Shown here piece after piece: positions 11,432 through 22,580 of a stretch of 64,000 bases of DNA (position 1 is the first letter of the stretch; the number at the start of each line of letters is the position of its first letter). This DNA comes from Micromussa lordhowensis (lineage: Eukaryota > Cnidaria > Anthozoa > Scleractinia > Lobophylliidae). A program made the translations under genes and the position numbers. A model generated the notes under the pieces. The model was not told where the DNA came from. It worked only from the letters and a program-made list of their open reading frames with translations, and made no database searches. The stretch lies in contig OZ026601.1 of assembly GCA_964020085.1 (NCBI GenBank), positions 7,308,635-7,372,634 of the forward strand, given 5' to 3'.

Positions 11432-11565
11432 ATTGAATCAATGATGTCAAAAGTGCAGCCCGCTTCAGATTATTGAACTGATGACGTCAAAATAACGTCA
11501 AATGTGCAGCCGGCTGCAGATTATTGAACAATTGACGTCAAAATTATTGAACCATTGACCTGGGG
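11432..11565. repeat. Tandem units each carrying a TGACGTCA-like (CRE) site
   Basis: About 2.5 units of roughly 45 bases start with ATTGAA. CRE-like cores are at 11442-11449 (TGATGTCA), 11482-11489 (TGACGTCA), 11493-11500 (TAACGTCA) and 11533-11540 (TGACGTCA), each followed by AAA or AAAA. Units 1 and 2 also share GTGCAGCC and CAGATT blocks. Confidence 0.7.
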
Positions 11566-11740
11566 ACGAGGTTGTGTTATTAACAAAGAGCGAAATGGCT
11601 GCGAGTAGGTTTACGTCTTTACAAAATTGAGAGAAGAAAATATTTTGAATGAAAATAAAGCAAATATTATTGAATTCGCCTTTCGTAGGATATGATGAAG
11701 AATTCTGCAGTGAAATACCAGGTGAGCTTTCGCGCGTAAA

Positions 11741-11795
11741 CATGATATCTTCACACGTGAAAATAACATGTTATTTCACACGTGAAAATATCATG
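11741..11795. repeat. Dyad with two CACGTG cores
   Basis: Arms 11741-11766 and 11771-11795 are nearly perfectly complementary around CATG, each containing TTCACACGTGAAAATA. CACGTG is an E-box palindrome, but the dyad could equally be a repeat end. Confidence 0.7.
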
Positions 11796-12062
11796 TTGTT
11801 TTCACAAGTTTTAAGATCACCAGATTGAACACTCGAAGATAAAATTCATGTCCACGCGCGGTCATCTATATATTTTGTACCTGAGTTGCAGGAACATATT
11901 TCGATAACTCTGCAGTCTTGGAAGATTCAGCGATCAGTCTGGCATTTAACTCACATATGGTTATCTCTCCTTCAGCGGGAGGAGGCGGAAAAACGGACAA
12001 CGAAGACATCTGATTGGCGATAGAATTCTTTCGCGATCAAAAGTTCCGCAACAGTTGAAGAT

Positions 12063-12145
12063 GGCGGGAAGGTCTCGCTTTACTGCCAGGCGTTCCAAAC
12101 GGACGGGGGAGACTGGAAACACTAGTGACTGTTTTGGCGGGGAAA
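12063..12145 (+). promoter_or_regulatory. Two E2F-like sites upstream of MCM9
   Basis: GGCGGGAA at 12063-12070 and TTTTGGCGGGGAAA at 12132-12145 resemble the TTTSGCGGGAA E2F consensus (the second has one extra G). They lie 107-189 bases before the MCM9 ATG, fitting S-phase control of an MCM-family gene. Binding is inference. Confidence 0.5.
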
Positions 12146-12251
12146 GCAGCGGGGGAATAAGAAGGGAAATAACAGGGAAAATTATACGGGAAAATATCTT
12201 CATGTTCGGGTGGTATGATCGGTGTAATTCTTCAGTAGTAGTAAGACAGAA

Positions 12252-15200
12252 ATGTCTCAAGCTAATCGCCGCGAAGAAGATGAATGCGTCGCAGTTTTTC
12301 AAGCGTTTCTCGAAGAGCGCCATAAAGAAGACATCACGAGCGTTCTTGTCGCTGACGATCCTACTGGACAGTATTGTGTCGTGGTGAACGCTTTAGAACT
12401 GTTTGATTCCAACATTGAGGTCAGCCAAAAACTGCTAGCAGCCCCGAACAAGATGTTGCCTTTGTTTGACGGTGCTCTTGCCCAGGCGGCTGTGTCCATT
12501 ATGCAGGGAAATGCAACGCAAATATCCATGTCGTTCAAGTCGCATTTACACGTGAGGTTGTCTAACCTTCCCATCTGTCCTGAACTGCGAAGAGATAAAA
12601 TCCCCAAGACGTCAGACATCGGCCGATTTCTTGCTCTTTCAGGTGAGATGACCGGATGGGTGGGAGCGGTGAGGAGGGAGGGGGCCCTTCAAAGTTTATT
12701 TGATCCCCTCCCCTGTCAGTGGTGGGCGTGTTTAAAACACAACATGGCACTCTTTTCAGCCTAAAAAGTGCTTCGGCTAGCTTACATAGTGCTTCGGTTA
12801 GCCTAAATATCACTGACTTGAAGGTGGTAAGCTCTCAATAATTGTATGGGTCAACTGTATCCCACATTGTTAAGTGCCATTCCGTCATTTCGCCATTTTT
12901 TGTTTTAAACACGCCCATCTACAGTCTCCAGTCGAGTAACAGAACTAAAGAAGGGAACCTCTGCCCCCTCTTGTTTCCTTCTCTTTTTCTTAAAAACATG
13001 AGGCCTCAAGAATTGAGGGGGCTGAAGGGGTAGAATGGAAATTTGAGTTTGCCTTATATTTTATTCTTGGAAAATGACATTTGGTTACTTGGACTGGGAA
13101 TCACAAACAAAAATGGGACTGGGATTTGGAAAAAAGATTTGGGTTGAGAAATGGAATTTATAACCCCCCTCCCTACGTGGTGGCCTCATGGTTAGTGTGT
13201 GTGACTCCAGATGGAGTGCTCCTGGCTCGAGTCCTGGCCGGGGACATTGTGTTGTGTTCTTGGGCAAGACACTTTACTCTCACAGTGCCTCTCTCCACCC
13301 AGGTGTATAAATGGGTATCAGCAAATTTAATGTTGGGGGTTAACCCTGCGATGGAGTATCATCCCATCCAGGGGGGGAGTAGAAATATTCCATAGGTTGT
13401 TCATGCTATAGAAACCAGGATAAGCTCTGGCCTGATAGGCCGCTTGGCTCGTATGCTGACTTACTACCTACTTTACCCCCTCCCTACCCATCCCTTTAGG
13501 GTCTTTTTCATAATTTGTTGTATTCTTCTTCATATATACATGTATAACCAAACCATTATGACTATCCGGGTTTTCTTTGAGCCAGATCTGTCATTCTTTT
13601 ATGTCGATGGCTAAAATCAATTACTGTCTGTCCTTTATTTACCTTTAGGAACTGTCATCAGAGTATCAACAGTAAAGCTATTGGAATATGAGAAAGAGTA
13701 CATCTGTGCTCGCTGCAAACATGTCTTTGGAGTCCAAGCTGACTTTGAACAGTTTTACACTATTCCTAAACCTACAATGTGCCCATCATCCAAAGAATGC
13801 AACTCTAACAAATTCACTTGCCTGTCAGATGGTGGTAAGCTCTCCTTCAGTTTCTGAACAAGTTTTTAAGTTGGGTGTCTGGAAAACCTGAATAGCGAAT
13901 ACAGTGTGAATAGTCTTGAATAATGCAAATACTGGCGAACAGTAGCAAATAGTTGCGAATACTTGTCAATAGTCACCACTTAAATTCAATATTTAATACT
14001 GAACTAAGTATTTCAACCTAATATAATAATCTAATAATCTGATAACCTGGTTATAAAAACACCATATAAGCTACATCTTGTGTCTGAGGACTGAGGTTAG
14101 GGCTGTCCATCGCCGAAAAAGAGAAAGCACAAGGATATCTTCATAAAGACATATTTGCGTTTTCGTAGCGATGAAAACAGAAGAAATTATGTTCAATTAC
14201 GTTCAATTTGTCCTGATAAGCATCTATGCTTTAAAGTGGGAAAATCCCATTCCACCTTGCTGCGATACTGGGTACCAAATTTTTGTCATTTGTCACTATT
14301 CCAAGCACTATTTGCCACTATTGACAACTGTTCACCACTATATGCATAATTTGCACTATTCGTACTATTTGCTATTTGGGACTATTTGCTATGCGCGACT
14401 ATTCACTATTCGGGTTTTTCAGACACCCGTTTGAGTTGGTGTTTTGGAAATGATGGATCGATTGATTGATTGATGACAGATTAATCAATCAGTTGTAAAT
14501 TAATCAATTGATATTGATTAACTAGTAAAATGATTGATTGTTGATTGGTCAATATGACTGACTGGGTAATGTTTACTGATTGACAGGAGCCCATCTTGTC
14601 CTGTTGGTTAATTGATTCATCTATTGATTGATCAATCAATCAATCAACATTGGTATATCAAGTGGCTGATGCATTTAATTTTATTCATATTTGTTGTTGG
14701 CTTGATTACTCAAGATTTAAAGGTATTATTTTTAAATTGTATTTGTATGAGGCCCTTATCATTTACAGCTTGGTAAAGTTATAACACTCTCAAGTTCTGC
14801 TAATTGGGTAATTCTTACTCATTCAACGTTATTCACTTCAATTCAAAGCATCAGAACCTATAAGTTGCAGAGACTACCAAGAAATCAAAATCCAAGAGCA
14901 GGTTCAGAAGCTTGCAGTCGGTACCATTCCACGCTCCATGTGGGTCATACTTGAAAATGACTTGGTAGATTCCTGTAAAGCTGGTGATGACATAACTGTG
15001 TGCGGCATTGTTATGCGAAGGTGGAAGCCAGTGTTTCTAGATGTAAGTTAAGTGTGATTATTATCCATTACACACTGTACTCATATTAATGGTGTCAGTG
15101 TCCAAGTGTAAGGAAGGTGTCTGCTAAATACAAAGGTTTCGATCATGAGGGAAAAGTGGATCGTTCAAAGGGCTATTAGAATCCACAAAGAAAAAGAGGG

Positions 15201-18200
15201 GTAGCCATGCATTGTTTCGAGATAATTAGCCTTGAATCTCAATAAAAATGCTGACATCAGCATTTAACTGAAAGGAGAAGGAAAGGATATCTCTTCACAG
15301 ATTTCCTTAAAATTAGCCTTTACATGCAGAAAAGTCAACACATTTATAAAGATCTTAAAACTAATTGGAACATGGTAACATAAAAATCACTTTTGGTTAG
15401 TTATTCATCTTTTTTGAAAACTTTTATGGTGCCCATTACATTTTTTTTCCTGTCACCTCCCCAGTAAGTAAAACATTTGGGTCTCTCGCAGTTGTTTTGT
15501 ATGTGCACTATGCCATCTGCAGATAGATGTTTACAGTTGGATTTCAGTATAATTTTCAACAGATACAGCTAGTTTTCCAGCTGGAAGCTGTTACAGTTAG
15601 TGATTAGTGATACACTGCTATTCTGATATTCCTGGTTTTAGTACAGGAAAATTGAACTTTGATCAAGTTGTATACTTGGTAGCGTAGTTGATTATGTCAA
15701 TACCAACCCTAGCTCACACTTGGTGGCTAAGCCATGCCTTGCATGATGCGCAGAACGTGTGCGCTTCAAAAAAAGTAGGCACTGTCCTTAAGCAATGTCA
15801 CATGAGGTAACACAAACCTGTACTATAGCATGTAACTTTACGCCACATGGACTTTGCAAAGACAGAGTTGCTGTCAGTAAAGTCTGTACACCAGCCAAGC
15901 GGCCCATCAGGCAAGCACTTATCTCTGGTTTCTGTAGCATGAAGCTTCTAGGAGTATTTCTACTTCCCCCTGGATGAGTCATGAGGTGCTAGTCCATTGC
16001 AGGGTTATCCCCAGCATTAAATTGACTTGTACCCATTTGACTGTACAGCTGGGTGGAGAGAGGCACAGTGTGAGTCAAACTGCCTTGGCCAAGAAGAAAA
16101 CACAATGTCCCCAGCCATGGCTTGAACCTGAACTGCTTGATCCAGAGATGAGCACATTAACAATGAGGCCACCATGCCTTCCAATATAATGCTGTCAGTA
16201 GAGTTCTCTATTGATCAAAAAAATTAAATGCCTGTATAGACACAGAAGTGTACCCTGAAGTTGACAACTGTCTTGCTTGAAAGACACAGCTAGCAGTGTT
16301 GAGGCATTTGGTTAAAAATGTCACATGACATACATGTTCAATGTTTGAAAGTTCTGTGACAAGGTAGCTGTGGTTGTGGTTGGAAATTTCCTGTTAATGA
16401 TGTCTTATCTTGATTTATCATTGCCTTCCTTGGCAAGTTCTTGGTTTTGCAAATTTTACTTTCTGTGTCAAAATACCTTTTAACACAGTCTTGCTTTCAT
16501 TGCTAATTCCCCAGAGTCGCTGTGACCTTGAAGTGGTTCTCAAGGCAAATCACTTATCTGTCAACAATGAGCAAAGAGCTGGAGTTCTTGTCACTGAAGA
16601 ACTGAAGCGGGAGTTTTCTGAGTTCTGGGGGAGATACAAAGATGCCCCTCTCCAAGGTAGAAACCACATTCTCTCCAGCTTTTGTCCACAGGTTTATGGC
16701 TTGTATGCTGTTAAACTTGCGGTTGCCTTGGTTCTCATCGGTGGTGTGCAGAGAAAGGATGCTTCTGGGACCCGGGTGAGGGGAGAGTCGCATTTACTGT
16801 TGGTTGGAGACCCAGGTGAGTGACGCATCTACAGGTCGAGAATACATTTTGTATTCCTATTAGATCAGATCCTCCTCAACTGAATATAAAACTTCTTGGC
16901 GTGTGTCCACACGTAGCTTAAGTCACCCACACTTCAGGAACTACAGTGAAACCTCCCGTAGATGACCATCCAAAATGTCAAGCCTTGGTGCTTTCTTACA
17001 GAAGGTTGTCATTTACGATAGCTTAGACCATATAGGGCCAAAATTTTGCCTCATTAGCATATTGTAAATGGCAGAGACTGACCCCCTGTTTTAAATGTTT
17101 TATTCATGGAAATGGTAAAATCGTAGAAAAAATCCTGTACTTTCCATTGAGAAATTTCTGTCTCTTGTACTACCCAGGAATTCAATATATGGTTACATAT
17201 TTAATTAATGTCCAATTTATGCTCTATTATCTGTCAAGTGGTCACTTGCGGGAGGGTAAAAACAAAAGAAAATGTAAAACTTTTAGCCCTAAAAGTGGTG
17301 GCGGCCACTTAAACAGAGAGGTTCCAAATATAATGATTTGATTTGGAAACTTTTGGTGTTTTGGAAAACTGGTTGCTGTCAGAGGAGAGGTGGTTGCAAC
17401 TGAAGGTTCGACTGTAAGAACATGTTTTTTTTATTTTTTTTTTATTTCTATTGCAATAATAGCATTACTTCACATATGAAGGAATATTGTTACTCCCTCT
17501 TGATAGAAGAGAGGTCCATTGACTATTAGTTACCCCCCTCCCCATGCCAGGTTGTCACAAAAGGTAGGGGGAGGTATTGTGAGAGCCCAAGAACACAGCA
17601 TAGTGATCCAGGTCATAACTAGAATGCTAAATCTGCAAATGGTTAAATTGGCTTTTAGGTACAGGGAAATCTCAGTTCCTAAAGTATGCAGCCAAAATCA
17701 TACCTCGTTCAGTCCTGACTACTGGAATAGGTTCAACTAGTGCTGGGCTGACTGTGGCAGCTGTGAGAGACTCAGGAGAGTGGCAGCTTGAAGCTGGGGC
17801 TTTGGTATTAGCAGATGGTGGCCTGTGCTGTATTGACGAGTTTAACAGCATCCAAGAACATGACAGAACATGTGAGGGCAATTTTATAAGCATTCAAAAC
17901 ATCTGCATTAAATTATTTTGTGATTTAGAAATCTCCCTGTAAGTTGCAAACACTAAATGGCGTTTGATGTTTTTGTTACCATAATGGTTGCACAGTCAAA
18001 GAGGATTGTTATTTTGATAAACAAAACTGTGGACTTTTCCTCCTGGTGTTTTCTAAAAGAAGTACGAAAACGTTTTTCTGTATGTCCTTTAATCATAGAA
18101 ACACTGAACAAAAAGTGTGTGAGAACTCAAAAACGCTCTAGAAATGCTTGTGACATCTTCATGCAACATATATAATTTTCTCAAATTTCAACTTTTGTCT

Positions 18201-21176
18201 CTGTAACTCAATAGCTACAGCAAAAATGTTTCGTACTGCTCAGTAGTTTTATGTAGATCCTTGAGCCTTATTTCCTATTCTTTTAGGATTAAAAAAGATG
18301 GATTTCTGGTTTTGGGGGGCTCTTATCTTCAGTTTCACCTTTGAAGGGAACTTGAAACACAGTGGTCGCTTACATAAAAGCTGCTTTAAGGCAGTACACA
18401 CTGAATTAGTGGGCTACGGAATGCTTCCCATAATTTGTCTTCCCTGCTAGCCCTCAATACAAAATAATGTATTTCTTGCTCTAGTTTTCTTCTGGTCTCT
18501 AAACTGAAACCGCGTGGCAGAGTTTAGTAGCGGCTGTACGCACAGACAATGCAATTCCAAGAAGCAAAGTCGTTTGTTTTTCAGGTATTCATGAAGCTAT
18601 GGAACAGCAGACAATCAGTGTAGCTAAAGCAGGAATGGTTTGCAAACTCAACACAAGAACAACAATTTTGGCCGCAACGAATCCTAAAGGGCCGTACGAC
18701 CCTTCTGAGTGCCTCAGTGTAAACATTGCGGTGGCGAGTCCTTTGTTAAGTAGATTTGATCTCCTTCTGGTCTTGCATGATGCAAGAAATGAAGAATGGG
18801 ACAGGTGCGAAAATATTGTTAGACTGTTGCAATGCTTAGCTGGCAAAACCGGCAAACATTCTTAGCTGTTGCTCATTTCAGTGATGTTTTGAAAGCACTT
18901 TTTTATGTTACCTTTGTTTGCTTGTTTTTGGTTTGTTTGTGTGTTTGCTTTTTTGTCTTATTTCTGGATAGCCCTGTTTTCAATTGAGTGCAGAACTACA
19001 AAAAACACAGACAGTCCAGTGAACCAATCAACGCCAAGCGCGAGAAAACGTGTGCGAGCGAGTCACGACTGGATTTTGGGGATTTTCTTCTGATTGGATG
19101 ACAAAGTGGCGCGAGTTTCTTAAGCCAATCACTTGGCGTAGCAATGCATTACCAAACACGTTCCTGTTTGTCTTGTTTCAGGATCGTGTCGTCGTTCATT
19201 TTGGAAGGAAAGGGCCTGCGCACGACAGCCTCCTCGTCAGAGCCGCTTTGGAGCATGGAAAGAATGCAGGCATATTTCTGTTACGTCAAAACTCTCAAGC
19301 CTCAACTCACACCCGAGAGTACCAGGTGGGTGGATTGTGGGAATCTTCTCTAATCCCTCGTTCAATAATTATTCTTCCGCTCAAGACAAGTCTGAGGCTC
19401 CAACAAGGCTCAAAGTATACGACAAATCCTTGTTTACAAGATTTGTCTTATCAGCATAGCGAAGCAGTTTCTGACGGAGCTACAAATGCTAATGTGGTCA
19501 AAGTTAAACAGTGACGTCAGCAAAGATTCTGATGACGTAACTCCATAGAGAGTGTCTGTGATTGGTTAGTGTTGGAGCGAAAATTCAGAACTGATCGCGG
19601 CGAAAGATCTAGGCCTAGGAAGTAGACAAGAATAAAACCTGGTAGCGACAATTAAATTAACAAATTGACGTCAGTTTTTCATGCGTCTGTCCTGTTATTG
19701 ATCTTGAATTTCGTCATAACATTGTCAAAGTAGCTGTGGATCCCCAGACTACCTTGACAATGTTATGGCGAAATTCATGAAAAACTGACGTCTATTTGTT
19801 GTTTTGCAACAACAAATTGGGAAATTGTCCGCTTTCTCTCGTTGCGTCATAAGTTCATGAGTCTGTCCGCTTATTGACGATGAAAATAAGCCAATGGGTG
19901 CGCGAGAATTTCAGCAGTTATTGTAAAACAGGCCTTCGCCTTGTTTACAAACTGAACACTGCTTTCTAATTTATAAACTCTAAACAAGATAGCTTTGCAT
20001 TTTTTTCGTTTCTACAGTCCGCTTTCTTCCGTTAAAGCCTTTGCTTTATCCTCGGTTAAAGAAACTTTTTTATGACCTTGTTCTTTTGTTTAAAAACTTT
20101 GTACGCGGTTGTATTGTTTGTAACTGAACGTGCGTTCAATTTGTGTTTGCAGAATTCTGAGCCGTTACTATCATTGTCAGCGGCAAGCCGACCTGCGCAA
20201 TGCAGCACGGACCACCATCAGATTATTGGAAAGCCTAATAAGGTTAGCGCAGGCGCATGCGCGCTTGATGTTTCGCGAATTCGTCACTGTTCAGGATGCC
20301 ATTGTGGCTGTGACATGCGTAGAGTGCTCGATGCAGAACAGTGCCTTGTTAGGAAGTATGAACGCGCTGCATACGAGATTCCCGGATGAGCCTCAAGAGG
20401 AGTACTCGCGCCAGGCCAAGCTCGTTCTAAAGCGGCTGAACCTTGAAGACATGATTGGGGCTATTGACAAAGTGGAGTCCATTGAAAATGAAGGCAAAGC
20501 TGATAATGGCGCTGAGAACTACTTCCAGTCAAGGAGTGTTAGCCTGCCAAAGGACAAAGAGCTGAGCTCTTCAACCGATGAAGAAAACGATAGAATCGCT
20601 AAGGACATTGATATTTCTGATGATTTTTCTGACTTCGCTTCTCCCGAGCAGTTAACAGGGGTGTTTCCAATCTCTTCGTCAGAGTTTGGAACCGACGTTG
20701 TTATTGAGGGAGGTGCCTTGGATAAGTCAGCGTCGCCTATGTGTGAAACACCCAGTCAAAGCAAAGGGAGAACGGACATCACGAATTCGAGCGAGAAAAC
20801 TTGCTTAAGAAAGCCATCTACGCTAAGACCAGTTACGAAGAACAAGGAAAATGATGTTTCAGGAAAGACTGATAATTCTACTGCGTTTTCGGTAGATAAA
20901 AGTAAAAACATAATGCAGTTGTTTTCAAAGAGGCCCGTCGCCGGACTTTCAGCAACTGTCACGCAAATTAATCACAAAGTCCCTCAAAGTGAGGGCAGCG
21001 GTATTTTCGTGACAGAAGAACTTGGTGATGAAGATCTTGAGATGGACTGGCCGCCAGACGTCCTGTCTTCGTTTCAAAAAGAAAAGACTGTTAATCATTC
21101 TAGAAGTGTGTTACGCGGAAGCAGCGAGAACAGCCTAGCTAGTAATTTAATGAGGTTTAACTCGAGGAAAACGTGA
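12252..21176 (+). CDS. MCM9: DNA helicase MCM9, complete
   Basis: MCM9 pairs with MCM8 as an AAA+ helicase in homologous recombination and mismatch repair. Eight exons join in phase: 12252-12642, 13649-13834, 14849-15042, 16515-16815, 17659-17871, 18585-18804, 19182-19325 and 20153-21176, giving 890 residues and a TGA. The N-terminal OB domain starts [11 protein letters not shown]. Zinc-site cysteines are at about 150, 153, 175, 181 and 188. Walker A GDPGTGKS is at 355-362, split by an intron after the first base of Gly358. Walker B is CIDEF (415-419) and the arginine finger SRF is at 484-486. NNEQRAG and the winged-helix-like [20 protein letters not shown] also fit. MCM9 rather than MCM8 is called from the N-terminus and the long acidic tail, which ends with a GDEDLEMDW motif like vertebrate MCM9. 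All introns are GT-AG. Confidence 0.95.
13177..13475 (+). mobile_element. tRNA-derived SINE family 1, copy 1
   Basis: Starts with a tRNA-like head (GTGGCCTCATGG A-box-like, GGCTCGAGTCC B-box-like) and matches the copies at 15880-16189 and 46167-46469 throughout. It is flanked by CCCCCTCCCTAC at 13165-13176 and 13476-13487, a 12-base target duplication. It lies in MCM9 intron 1. Confidence 0.9.
13873..14429. mobile_element. MITE-like element with 8-bp TSD
   Basis: Ends are inverted (GGGTGTCTGGAAAACC and, in reverse complement, GGGTGTCTGAAAAACCC). Flanks TTTAAGTT (13865-13872) and TTTGAGTT (14430-14437) match in 7 of 8 bases, a hAT-like target duplication. The interior has many ATTCACTATT-type short repeats and no transposase. 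It sits in MCM9 intron 2. Confidence 0.65.
14449..14650. repeat. (GATT)n / (AATC)n low-complexity tract
   Basis: Degenerate GATT units on both strands, including GATTGATTGATTGATGACAG at 14460 and an inverted ATCAATCAATCAATC run at 14630-14645. Intronic in MCM9. Confidence 0.85.
15880..16189 (-). mobile_element. tRNA-derived SINE family 1, copy 2
   Basis: Reverse-complement copy of the family at 13177 and 46167, more diverged. The tRNA-like head is at the right end. TGCTGTCAGTA at 15869-15879 and 16190-16200 is an 11-base target duplication. MCM9 intron 3. Confidence 0.9.
16942..17417. mobile_element. Tc1/mariner- or pogo-like MITE candidate
   Basis: Starts TACAGTGAAACCTCCCGTAG and ends with an imperfect inverted copy (TACAGTCGAACCTTCAGTTG on the other strand). 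TA at both ends fits a TA target. No transposase. MCM9 intron 4. Confidence 0.5.
18041..18260. repeat. Degenerate repeat related to the foldback at 52221-52379
   Basis: TTTTCTAAAAGAAGTA, ATAGAAACACT, GAGAACTC and ACTCAATAG blocks occur in the same order as in 52190-52390. MCM9 intron 5. Strongly diverged. Confidence 0.45.
19659..19800. repeat. Foldback repeat with a one-sided 23-base insertion
   Basis: AACAAATTGACGTCAGTTTT and ATTTCGTCATAACATTGTCA on the left pair with their complements at 19748-19800. The left arm has an extra CGTCTGTCCTGTTATTGATC segment (about 19684-19706), and a similar block recurs downstream near 19861-19878. MCM9 intron 7. Confidence 0.75.
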
Positions 21177-21353
21177 TTATCTTTATTACTCCTCAGCACA
21201 ATGACAAATGGTTTGTAACTTGATGGCATTCCGGTTCGACTATATGTGGAAAAATTGACTATATGTAACTTTTTTCTATACATTCTTCAAAAACATATAT
21301 CGCATTCTTTCTGTCATATTCGGGAGAAGAAACACGTTGAGGTAAAGTTGGGA

Positions 21354-21359
21354 AATAAA
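21354..21359 (+). terminator. Candidate MCM9 polyadenylation signal
   Basis: AATAAA lies 178 bases after the MCM9 stop. No other plus-strand AATAAA is closer. Confidence 0.5.
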
Positions 21360-21710
21360 CAAAGTGAATGCAGCTGCCAGGGGTCTTACGTCTGCAACTT
21401 AGAGGATTCCCCCTGGATACGCCCCTTTTAGATAGAAGCTAGAGTAGTCGTCAGTGAACAGGTTCCCTTGTGTGAAGCGAGCCGACTGATATCTCTCCTC
21501 CCAAGGCTTTCAACTATCTCGCTCTGTTACTCATTTTGTTTTTTTCCACCCAGTACTTTAGGCACTAGGAACTCAGACTAAGCTAAAGGAAGTAATTGCT
21601 GTGCGCTGTTAAGTATTACTAATTAATGATAAGAATTAGTGTCTTGAGTTAAGTATGCTAATCGATCTTGTCCGCACCGCATTGGAAACAGCGACATCTC
21701 TGATTGACTT

Positions 21711-22077
21711 TCAACGCTTTTGATTTACCTCTGGGGTGCCACACACGCATCCTGTACGCAGAAATATGTTGTGTCTGTAAAACTTTACTCCTCTCCGCCC
21801 GTTAGCTTTATATACAATTTCTACTTTCTGCCTTCTGGTGAAACAATAAGATTGCGTATTGGGGCATCTCTGGTGTTTATCGTTGCCAACAATTACGTAG
21901 TCGTCATCCGGTGGATCACATATCGTTTCCGGATATGTCGTTACAGGAGTGTACGTATATCCTCTATAATCAAAGTCAGGCAAATCTTTTGCGACGACTT
22001 TGTAATGGCAATATGCTACATATGTGACGTCATTTTCAGGTAAGAAGCCAGTTGTATCTTGGATGGGCAGTGTGTGT
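21711..22077 (-). CDS. Terminal exon of a small cysteine-rich protein, IL-17-like candidate
   Basis: A minus-strand exon begins after a good acceptor (TGATCCTTTGCAG) and ends with TGA at 21711, giving about 121 residues. It holds six cysteines in YCHYK, TICDPP, QRCPNT, SYCFTR and the final GCVCGTP. The GCxCxxP ending after a YR...I-L strand and the QKVEIVYK strand resemble the end of the IL-17 cystine-knot fold. Spätzle-like knots are an alternative. No signal peptide is seen because upstream exons were not located to the right (above 22077). It converges on MCM9, with 534 bases between stops. Family assignment is tentative. Confidence 0.45.
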
Positions 22078-22242
22078 CTGCAAAGGATCACAATTACTAT
22101 CTGTTATTGGGTTCCTGGTGTGCTATAGTAATTTTATAATTCTTTTCAAGGGGGAAAGATGCAATGAGGTTTACCCCGTGTAACAACAACAACGACATTT
22201 ATTTATACCAGGAAAAAAATTGAAGGCTACATAGATTTGATT

Positions 22243-22269
22243 CGGGCAAGATGGAGCCTATCTTGCCCG
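22243..22269. repeat. Short hairpin, 10-base arms
   Basis: CGGGCAAGAT and ATCTTGCCCG flank a 7-base loop, next to the larger foldback at 22336. The upstream ACAACAACAACGACATTTAT (from 22183) looks like a retroelement 3' tail. Confidence 0.7.
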
Positions 22270-22335
22270 CTCGGGACTACCCGCCTTGTCCCGCAAGAAA
22301 AATTTCCCCGAAAGCCGTATAATAAATCCTGTATT

Positions 22336-22391
22336 GACCAAGCTTGTTCGGTCGAGATGGCTTGATATTGGCATCGTTCTTTTTTGGCGTG

Positions 22392-22424
<33 letters not shown>

Positions 22425-22435
22425 CACGCCAAAAA

Positions 22436-22468
<33 letters not shown>

Positions 22469-22480
22469 ACACTTGGTCAA
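22336..22480. repeat. Long foldback element with a perfect 26-base core
   Basis: The core arms 22376-22401 and 22415-22440 are perfectly complementary (GGCGTGTTTATGGACC inside). The pairing continues imperfectly outwards through GATGGCTTGATATTGG to GACCAAG at both ends. No coding role is seen, and open frames on both strands are consequences of the symmetry. Confidence 0.85.
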
Positions 22481-22580
22481 CAACCCATATATATTACAAC
22501 AGGGCAAGATTAAAGTGGCTGTGAGCCACCGAGCTCGGATAATGATTTATGAAAGGCCGAGAATGGAGTTTTTGTATTAA

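Larger units (their letters stand above)
11148..12251. promoter_or_regulatory. Divergent AAAS / MCM9 intergenic region
   Basis: The AAAS ATG (minus, 11147) and MCM9 ATG (plus, 12252) face away from each other across 1.1 kb, so this interval must hold both promoters and both 5' UTRs. It contains tandem TGACGTCA-like units (11432-11565), a CACGTG dyad (11741-11795), an ATTGGC inverted CCAAT box near 12013 and two E2F-like sites. No TATA box is convincing. Confidence 0.6.

Noticed and set aside
12055..12387. 110-codon plus frame just before and across the MCM9 start
   Set aside because: It overlaps the MCM9 first exon in another frame and the likely 5' UTR. No family resemblance.
20072..20389. 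105-codon frame overlapping the last MCM9 exon
   Set aside because: Shadow of MCM9 exon 8 in another frame, with intron sequence at its start.
22227..22580. Similar short proteins on both strands (FFFGVFMD... / HKHAKKE)
   Set aside because: The resemblance comes from the palindrome at 22336-22480, read in both directions.
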